From Caryophanales bacterium (GTDB lineage: Bacteria > Bacillota_I > Bacilli_A > RFN20 > CAG-826), in contig JAQYER010000017.1 of NCBI GenBank assembly GCA_028723545.1, forward strand, positions 1 to 25,272: 25,272 nucleotides of DNA. The letters are read 5' to 3'. How positions within the stretch are numbered: the first letter of the stretch is position 1; every line of letters begins with the position of its first letter. Under the pieces are notes generated by a model that made no database searches, was not told where the DNA came from, and saw nothing but the letters and a program-made list of their open reading frames with translations. Position numbers and translations under genes: made by a program. Of this stretch, positions 1 to 4,148 are shown piece after piece.

Positions 1-1
1 T

Positions 2-208
2 ATGAAAACACAAATTTTTAATGACGGAAACAAAAGGGCTTCGGTAATATTTGCAAATCATTTTTTAATTTCAAAAGGCGAAGGATTATTAGTGATTCCA
101 GAAAATAAAGTTCCAGAATTTAAAAAAATGTTGGTTGCCTATTATGAAGATAGAGATAATGGTGAAATATTAGAATTTATGAAAAAATTTTGTTGGAAAA
201 ATTTTTGA
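2..208 (+). CDS. Fic-domain protein, 3' part (5' end outside window or truncated)
   Basis: The 68 visible residues carry a Fic-type active-site loop, Q-I-F-N-D-G-N-K-R at residues 4-12, followed by the helix expected after it. Fic enzymes normally transfer AMP from ATP to a hydroxyl of a target protein. In the canonical loop (HPFxDGNxR) the first histidine is the catalytic base. Here that position is glutamine, a variant I recall in some Fic subfamilies, so activity is doubtful. The frame is open to base 1, so the visible ATG is probably internal and the N-terminal two thirds lie outside the window or are lost. The gene ends in TGA. It opens a run of Fic-related genes and remnants. The family call is fairly safe, but whether the gene is intact cannot be judged. 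Confidence 0.7.
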   Translation: MKTQIFNDGNKRASVIFANHFLISKGEGLLVIPENKVPEFKKMLVAYYEDRDNGEILEFMKKFCWKNF

Positions 209-332
209 TAGGGTGCAAATGACTATTAATTAATAAAAAAAGCACCCCATAAAGCATCAAGCCAGATTAATTTTGATGCATTGTATCAACTTGTTTAAAA
301 ATATTTTGTTTGAGGTGTGGACATTTTTAAAG

Positions 333-363
333 CATAGGTTTGATACCAAAGAAATAATGGTTT
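333..363 (+). repeat. Dispersed repeat, copy A
   Basis: A 31-bp stretch beginning CATAGGTTTGATACC matches 27 of 31 positions with a second copy at 3962-3992. Similarity continues weakly to the left, where both copies have GGACATT about 20 bp upstream. Both copies lie downstream of accessory genes. Here the repeat is also the left arm and loop of a hairpin. Confidence 0.6.
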
Positions 364-377
364 CAAGCCTTTTTTTT
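336..377 (+). terminator. Rho-independent terminator-like hairpin
   Basis: AGGTTTGATACC (336-347) pairs with GGTTTCAAGCCT (359-370), with 11 of 12 positions pairable including one G-U. A run of T follows at once (371-377). It would end transcripts from the Fic fragment. It sits inside dispersed repeat copy A, whereas copy B at 3962 has lost the right arm. Confidence 0.65.
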
Positions 378-522
378 GCATTTTTTGCCAATCCAGGTTT
401 GAATTTACGATTCTTAATCATTCTAAGTGTCTTTTCTAAAAGATGTTAGAAAACGAAAGAAAAACATTGGATAAATATTCACTAAATATCAATAATGTTC
501 TAACAGATATTACTCATAATTA

Positions 523-551
523 TTGATTTTTCTCTCATTTTATACCATAAT
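523..551 (+). promoter_or_regulatory. Promoter of the intact fic gene
   Basis: A -35-like TTGATT (523-528) and a -10-like CATAAT (546-551) are separated by exactly 17 bp. This predicts a start near 558 and a leader of about 14 nt. The palindromic repeat 532-578 covers the spacer, the -10 and the start codon, so a protein bound there would block transcription. Confidence 0.5.
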
Positions 552-578
552 TTACGAGAAATGAGTTAAATATGAGAG
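532..578 (+). repeat. 47-bp palindromic repeat, upstream copy flanking fic
   Basis: The element starts CTCTCATTTT and ends ATGAGAG. The outer arms CTCTCAT (532-538) and ATGAGAG (572-578) are complementary, and an internal AAATGAG (559-565) is a second possible partner for CTCATTT. A collinear copy lies at 1625-1671 just after the gene, and by my alignment 37 of 47 positions are identical. This copy covers the -10 region and the first codons of fic. Confidence 0.75.
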
Positions 579-1621
579 AATTTGATTATAGTAAATTAAA
601 AGATAGAACATGGAATAATGAAATCCTAATTAAGGTTGCAAACATCCATGAAGCTAAAGGAAGACAAGAACACTATTTAGCTCAAAAACCTGAGGAATTA
701 AATAGATTAGTAGAAATTGCTAAAATACAAAGTACTGAAGCGAGTAATGCAATAGAAGGTATTAGAACAACAGATTCAAGATTAAAACAACTCGTTAGTG
801 AAAAAACTACGCCAAGAAATAGAAATGAAAAAGAAATAGCTGGTTATAGAGATGCTCTATCTGTTATACATGATAGTTTCGAATATATTCCGCTAACACC
901 TAATTATATTTTGCAACTTCATAGTATTTTATGTTCTCATAATGATGAAGTTAATTATGGTGGTAAATACAAAAATGTCCAAAATTACATAAGTGCTATT
1001 GATGAAAATGGAAAAAGTTTTACATTATTCACTCCACTTTCTCCATTTGAAACACCTATGGCAATGCAAAATCTATGTGATGAATATAATAAAGCTATAG
1101 AAAAAAGAGATGTTGATCCTCTTGTATTAATTCCTATATTTATTCATGATTTTTTATGCATCCATCCATTTAATGATGGTAATGGTAGAATGTCTAGATT
1201 GCTTACAGCCTTACTTTTATATAGAAGTGGATATTATGTTGGAAGATATATATCTTTAGAAGCAAAGATATCTAAAATAAAAGATTTATATTATGATGCT
1301 TTATTTGAATCTCAAAAAGGATGGCATGAAGGTAATGATGATCCTACACCTTTTGTCAAATATTTATTAAGTATTATTGAAATGGCATATGAAGATTTTG
1401 AAGATAGAGTAAAACTTATATCTAAGAAGGCATCAGCATATGAATTAGTAGATAACGCTATAAAAAAGAAACTTGGAAAAGTTACAAAATCAGATGTTGC
1501 AGAGCTATGTCCAAGTCTATCTATTAGCGCTATTGAAAAAGCAATCGCTAAAATGGTAGAAGAAGGAAGACTTGAGAAAATGGGTTCTGGTAAAACAACA
1601 TATTATGTGGTTAAACTATAG
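572..1621 (+). CDS. Fic-family protein adenylyltransferase with C-terminal winged helix
   Basis: A 349-residue Fic protein, expected to transfer AMP from ATP to a Ser/Thr/Tyr hydroxyl of a target protein in the cytoplasm. The active-site loop is complete: HPFNDGNGR at residues 198-206 with catalytic H198. An N-terminal Fic_N region contains S58-xxx-E62-G63, the (S/T)xxxE(G/N) inhibitory helix. The glutamate therefore probably autoinhibits the enzyme in cis and no separate antitoxin is needed. Residues about 300-347 look like a winged helix, which suggests DNA binding. The start is the ATG at 572 behind a promoter at 523-551; I see no clear SD. The gene is bracketed by 47-bp palindromic repeats, the first overlapping its own start codon, so autoregulation through the winged helix is plausible but inferred. 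The target protein is unknown. Confidence 0.9.
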   Translation: MREFDYSKLKDRTWNNEILIKVANIHEAKGRQEHYLAQKPEELNRLVEIAKIQSTEASNAIEGIRTTDSRLKQLVSEKTTPRNRNEKEIAGYRDALSVIHDSFEYIPLTPNYILQLHSILCSHNDEVNYGGKYKNVQNYISAIDENGKSFTLFTPLSPFETPMAMQNLCDEYNKAIEKRDVDPLVLIPIFIHDFLCIHPFNDGNGRMSRLLTALLLYRSGYYVGRYISLEAKISKIKDLYYDALFESQKGWHEGNDDPTPFVKYLLSIIEMAYEDFEDRVKLISKKASAYELVDNAIKKKLGKVTKSDVAELCPSLSISAIEKAIAKMVEEGRLEKMGSGKTTYYVVKL

Positions 1622-1624
1622 TTG

Positions 1625-1671
1625 CTCTCATTTTGTAAGCTGTTTTACGAGAAAAGACTAAAATGTGAGAG
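1625..1671 (+). repeat. 47-bp palindromic repeat, downstream copy flanking fic
   Basis: This copy begins 3 bp after the fic stop codon. It repeats CTCTCATTTT (1625-1634), TTTACGAGAAA (1644-1654) and TGAGAG (1666-1671) at exactly the spacing of the upstream copy, and 37 of 47 positions are identical. The arms CTCTCA/TGAGAG are again inverted. No gene starts here, so an operator role alone does not explain it. Confidence 0.75.
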
Positions 1672-1679
1672 AAAAAAAC

Positions 1680-1712
1680 GATGCTTTATCAAATAGATAT
1701 GGCATCTTTTTT
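1680..1712 (+). terminator. Probable terminator of fic
   Basis: GATGC (1680-1684) and GCATC (1702-1706) can pair across a 17-nt loop and are followed by six T (1707-1712). The stem is short and the loop long, so it is weak. Confidence 0.4.
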
Positions 1713-1741
1713 CTTGTATAAAATTTGTAATTCATACTTAA

Positions 1742-1778
1742 GTGTCACAAATTAAAAATTATTTCAAATTTGTGACAC
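1742..1778. repeat. Perfect 12-bp inverted repeat between fic and relB
   Basis: GTGTCACAAATT (1742-1753) and AATTTGTGACAC (1767-1778) are perfect inverted repeats around a 13-bp spacer. The length (37 bp) resembles the gene-flanking palindromes nearby but the sequence differs. There is no T tract on the plus side, so it is not an obvious terminator. It could be an operator or a leftover end of a lost cassette. I see no gene in the rest of 1713-1930. Confidence 0.6.
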
Positions 1779-1930
1779 ATAATTATGGTTTTCGGTAATT
1801 GGAAAATTGCACTAAAAAATAACAAATTATTGAGTTTTTGTAATTTAATTTTAAAAATGCGAAAGGGTGGTATCTTTTAAGCGTACAACTAATACCAATA
1901 CAGCGTTATTATTATTTTTAGTGTAAATGT

Positions 1931-1954
1931 ATCACAAACGTGATTCAATAATAT
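1931..1954 (+). promoter_or_regulatory. relB operator and -10 region
   Basis: ATCACAAACGTGAT (1931-1944) is a perfect 5-bp inverted repeat with a 4-bp spacer. It lies just upstream of a -10-like TAATAT (1949-1954), with the relB ATG at 1964. This is the usual position for binding by a ribbon-helix-helix antitoxin. I see no clear -35. Confidence 0.45.
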
Positions 1955-1963
1955 CGAAAAATT

Positions 1964-2284
1964 ATGAAAAGTGAAGTAGTGCACGCTAGAGTTCAATCTA
2001 ATGTTAAAGCGGAATCAGAAAAAGTTTTAAGTGTTATCGGTATTACATTAAGTCAAGCGATTGATTTATTTTTAAGACAGGTAATCCTAAAGAAAGGGCT
2101 TCCTTTTAAATTAGATAGTGAGGAAAAAGAAGAAAATGATATTTCTAAACTTGCATATTTAATTAATACAGTTGATGGAAAAGAACCATCTTCAAAAGCT
2201 AAAAAAATAATTAATTTATACGCAAGAGGTGATATTGATTTAGATACTGCTAAATTTGCTTTGACAAAGATCTATCAGCAATGA
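1964..2284 (+). CDS. RelB/DinJ-type antitoxin with VbhA-like tail
   Basis: Residues 1-50 match the RelB/DinJ ribbon-helix-helix pattern: a short beta strand (VVHARV), then a helix-turn-helix around GITLSQAIDLFLRQV, then GLPF. Such antitoxins bind DNA as dimers and repress their own operon. The protein is 106 residues, longer than typical RelB. The extra tail (about 58-106) reads like VbhA-type antitoxins that block Fic toxins: a helix with D71-G72 where the inhibitory E-G is expected, then ARGDIDLDTAKFAL near the C-terminus. The TGA stop overlaps the start of a Fic-toxin remnant by ATGA, so toxin and antitoxin were translationally coupled. RelB identity is confident. The VbhA reading is an inference from pattern, and D replaces the usual E. 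Confidence 0.8.
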   Translation: MKSEVVHARVQSNVKAESEKVLSVIGITLSQAIDLFLRQVILKKGLPFKLDSEEKEENDISKLAYLINTVDGKEPSSKAKKIINLYARGDIDLDTAKFALTKIYQQ

Positions 2285-2478
2285 AAGATATTTATGTCTA
2301 CCCAGATACCTTTGTTTTAATTAATAAGTTAAACATCAAGACATCAAAAGAATTAGACGAAGAAGAAAATGCGTTAGTTTCTTTAAATATAGCCAATTTA
2401 TTGATTAATCCATTCAAAATTAAATCGGTGTTCGATATTAAAAAAGAAACTGCTAAATCTTCTAAGACGCAACAATAA
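2281..2478 (+). pseudogene. Fic toxin remnant, N-terminal part only
   Basis: The first ~55 residues match the N-terminus of Fic/Doc-family toxins of the type that starts Y-x-Y-P-x-T-x-V-L-I-N-K-L, continuing through SLNIANLLINPF to VFDIKK. In full-length relatives this leads into the Fic domain with its H-x-F-x-D/E-G-N-x-R loop. Here the similarity stops and ten unrelated residues (KSSKTQQ end) precede a stop, so the catalytic domain is missing. The ATG overlaps the antitoxin stop (ATGA). About 80 bp downstream begins the palindrome-flanked ATPase, so arrival of that unit may have deleted the toxin's 3' part. A small functional protein cannot be excluded but seems unlikely. Confidence 0.65.
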
Positions 2479-2556
2479 GAAAAAGGATTTATTGTGAAGT
2501 TTTTTTAAAATAAAAGTGAAAATGTTCCCAAGTCGTGGGCAAATAGTGGATTTTTT

Positions 2557-2592
2557 CGTTTGAATATTTACAAAAATGTTGAAATTCAAATG
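2557..2592 (+). repeat. 36-bp palindromic repeat, upstream copy flanking ATPase gene
   Basis: CGTTTGAAT (2557-2565) and ATTCAAATG (2584-2592) are inverted arms with one mismatch around a symmetric ACA-AAAA-TGT core. A second copy lies at 3851-3886. Identity extends 2 bp further left (TT), giving 36 identical bases at 2555-2590 and 3849-3884. The right arm contains the -35 of the ATPase promoter. Confidence 0.8.
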
Positions 2593-2607
2593 AATAATTT
2601 GTAATAT
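2579..2607 (+). promoter_or_regulatory. Promoter of the first DUF4143 ATPase (leaderless)
   Basis: TTGAAA (2579-2584) and TAATAT (2602-2607) are separated by exactly 17 bp. Only six bases lie between the -10 and the ATG at 2614, so transcription should start at or next to the A of the start codon. The -35 lies inside the 36-bp palindrome, which could therefore act as an operator. Confidence 0.6.
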
Positions 2608-2613
2608 TTGTTT

Positions 2614-3846
2614 ATGGAAAATATACTAAGAAACAAATATTTGGCAAGAATTAGACCTTATTATGAATCTAATTTAATAAAAGCAATCACTGGTGTTAGA
2701 AGGTGTGGAAAATCCGTTATTTTATCGCAAATAATTGATGAAATCAGGAATAGTGTTGATTCCGCTCATATAATAATAATTGATTTAGAAAGTATCGAAG
2801 GTAGAAAAATTAACACTTGCGAAAAGTTGGAAAATAAAATCTCAAATCTGATAAAAGACAAGGATAAATATTATATTTTCATTGATGAAATTCAAAACAT
2901 TAAAAATTTTGAAGTCTCTTTAGCGGCTATTAGAGTCAGTTTTAATTGTTCTATTTTTGTTACAGGAAGTAATTCAAAACTCTTAAGCGGAAAATTACAG
3001 GACAAACTAACCGGTAGAGCAAAGGAATTTGAAGTATTACCATTTACATTTTCTGAATATATAGAATTTAAACAAATGAACCATTTACCTATTGATTACG
3101 ATGATGATTTTATGGACTATTTAAAATTCGGTGGTATGCCTCAAAGATTTAATGAAAGTAATGAAATGGAAGTTAGAAGATATCTTAAGGGTATATTTGA
3201 ATCAATTATTGAAAAAGATGTATTTGGTACGCATAAGAAAATAAATAAAAATGAATTTAAGCGTGTAGCTAATTATGTTTTGTCTGAGTCTGGAAAATCA
3301 TTCTCTTCGATGTCAGCCGCTAAAGCCTTGGAAAGAGGCATAAGCAATGAAGAAGCAAGATCAAAATCGATTACTATAAATAATTATTTGGATTATTTAA
3401 CTGAGTGCTATTTAATCACAGAATGTCAACCTCATTACCAAAAAGGAAAAGAAAGATTAAATGGAAAAAGAAAATATTATCCTGTTGATACTGGTATGAA
3501 AAACTCCTTGGGAGCGATTGTCGATATAGATGAGACATTTTCATTAGAAGGAGTCATCTATAACGAGTTGATATCACGGGGTTATGAAGTTTTTTATGAA
3601 AAGTTAAGAGATGGCGAAATAGATTTTACACTCGTCAACGGAAATAAAAAATGTTTTATCCAAGTTTCATATTATATGGAAAATGAATCTACATTAAATC
3701 GAGAATATGGTGCTTTTGATAAGGTTAGAGATAATTCGCCAAAATACGTATTCTCTTTGGATAAAAAAGATACTTCTAGAAATGGCATCACTCATATAAA
3801 TATTATCGACTTCTTACTTAATAAAGTTGATTTAATCTTTTCATAA
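2614..3846 (+). CDS. AAA_14 / DUF4143 ATPase, first copy
   Basis: A 410-residue ATPase. It has a Walker A GVRRCGKS at 27-34, a Walker B ending FIDE at 89-92 followed by IQNI, and a sensor-like FVTGSN at 115-120. A winged-helix-like middle follows, and then a C-terminal DUF4143 region with EIDF at 335-338 and IQV at 349-351. The C-terminal motifs recall PD-(D/E)xK nucleases, but E/Q-x-K reads Q-V-S, so nuclease activity is doubtful. The family is widespread in bacteria and archaea and its function is unclear. I chose ATG 2614 over the TTG at 2608 because a well-spaced promoter points to it. The gene is bracketed by two 36-bp palindromes, the second starting 4 bp after the stop. A paralogous-type ATPase lies at 9999-11249 without such repeats. 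Confidence 0.85.
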   Translation: MENILRNKYLARIRPYYESNLIKAITGVRRCGKSVILSQIIDEIRNSVDSAHIIIIDLESIEGRKINTCEKLENKISNLIKDKDKYYIFIDEIQNIKNFEVSLAAIRVSFNCSIFVTGSNSKLLSGKLQDKLTGRAKEFEVLPFTFSEYIEFKQMNHLPIDYDDDFMDYLKFGGMPQRFNESNEMEVRRYLKGIFESIIEKDVFGTHKKINKNEFKRVANYVLSESGKSFSSMSAAKALERGISNEEARSKSITINNYLDYLTECYLITECQPHYQKGKERLNGKRKYYPVDTGMKNSLGAIVDIDETFSLEGVIYNELISRGYEVFYEKLRDGEIDFTLVNGNKKCFIQVSYYMENESTLNREYGAFDKVRDNSPKYVFSLDKKDTSRNGITHINIIDFLLNKVDLIFS

Positions 3847-3850
3847 TATT

Positions 3851-3886
3851 CGTTTGAATATTTACAAAAATGTTGAAATTCAAACG
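3851..3886 (+). repeat. 36-bp palindromic repeat, downstream copy flanking ATPase gene
   Basis: Arms CGTTTGAAT (3851-3859) and ATTCAAACG (3878-3886) are perfectly inverted. With the ACA/TGT core the element has a symmetric 9-4-3-4-3-4-9 layout. It starts 4 bp after the ATPase stop codon and matches the upstream copy except near its last bases. It has no T tract and no gene starts behind it, so it is neither a normal terminator nor an obvious promoter site. Confidence 0.8.
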
Positions 3887-3892
3887 ATAGAT

Positions 3893-3930
3893 GTGCATTA
3901 GTTCTATCACAAATTTAAAAATCAATGCAC
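3893..3930. repeat. Short inverted repeat GTGCATT/AATGCAC
   Basis: GTGCATT (3893-3899) and AATGCAC (3924-3930) are perfect 7-bp inverted arms separated by 24 bp. The element stands 7 bp after the 36-bp palindrome. A comparable small palindrome (254-279) precedes the other copy of the dispersed repeat. I see no gene between 3847 and 4148. Confidence 0.4.
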
Positions 3931-3961
3931 TAGTTTTATATCTCAAGGACATTATAGAAAT

Positions 3962-3992
3962 CATAGGTTTGATACCGAACGAATAATAGTTT
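3962..3992 (+). repeat. Dispersed repeat, copy B
   Basis: This copy also begins CATAGGTTTGATACC and is identical to copy A (333-363) at 27 of 31 positions. The hairpin arm present downstream of copy A has decayed to AGTTTTAAAAAT, so this copy probably does not terminate transcription. Confidence 0.6.
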
Positions 3993-4083
3993 TAAAAATA
4001 TTTATGCATTTTTCTTCATTATCTTTATAAATTGTTATCTAACAACCATAAAAAAATATCAAAAAAAGATTATTGAAAAAATA

Positions 4084-4134
4084 TTGACGATTAATCGTTA
4101 ATTTCTTTTTAATAAATTAAAACTACACTAAAAT
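4084..4134 (+). promoter_or_regulatory. Putative control region of the tandem ABC transporter genes
   Basis: ACGATTAATCGT (4087-4098) is a perfect 12-bp palindrome. It extends to an 18-bp near-palindrome TTGACGATTAATCGTTAA with one mismatched pair. A -10-like TAAAAT (4129-4134) lies 14 bp before the ATG at 4149, and the -35 expected 17 bp upstream is poor. A palindrome centred near -48 with a weak -35 would suit an activator site. That reading is inference. Confidence 0.4.
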
Positions 4135-4148
4135 TATTTAGAAATAAT

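Larger units (their letters stand above)
209..522. other. Intergenic region rich in short palindromes, no gene seen
   Basis: I see no credible coding sequence between the Fic fragment and the fic promoter. The region holds a GGGTGC/GCACCC pair (about 210-246), a 7-bp inverted repeat GCATCAA/TTGATGC (254-260, 273-279), a terminator-like hairpin (336-377), and an imperfect hairpin TTCTAA-TCTTTT/AAAAGA-TTAGAA (421-451). TTCTAACA at 498-505 adds a third half-site for the last one. This density suggests remnants of several elements. Confidence 0.5.

Noticed and set aside
2398..2589. Minus-strand 63-codon frame across the Fic remnant and the 36-bp repeat
   Set aside because: Low-complexity composition, no SD, and it is explained by the repeat and the plus-strand remnant.
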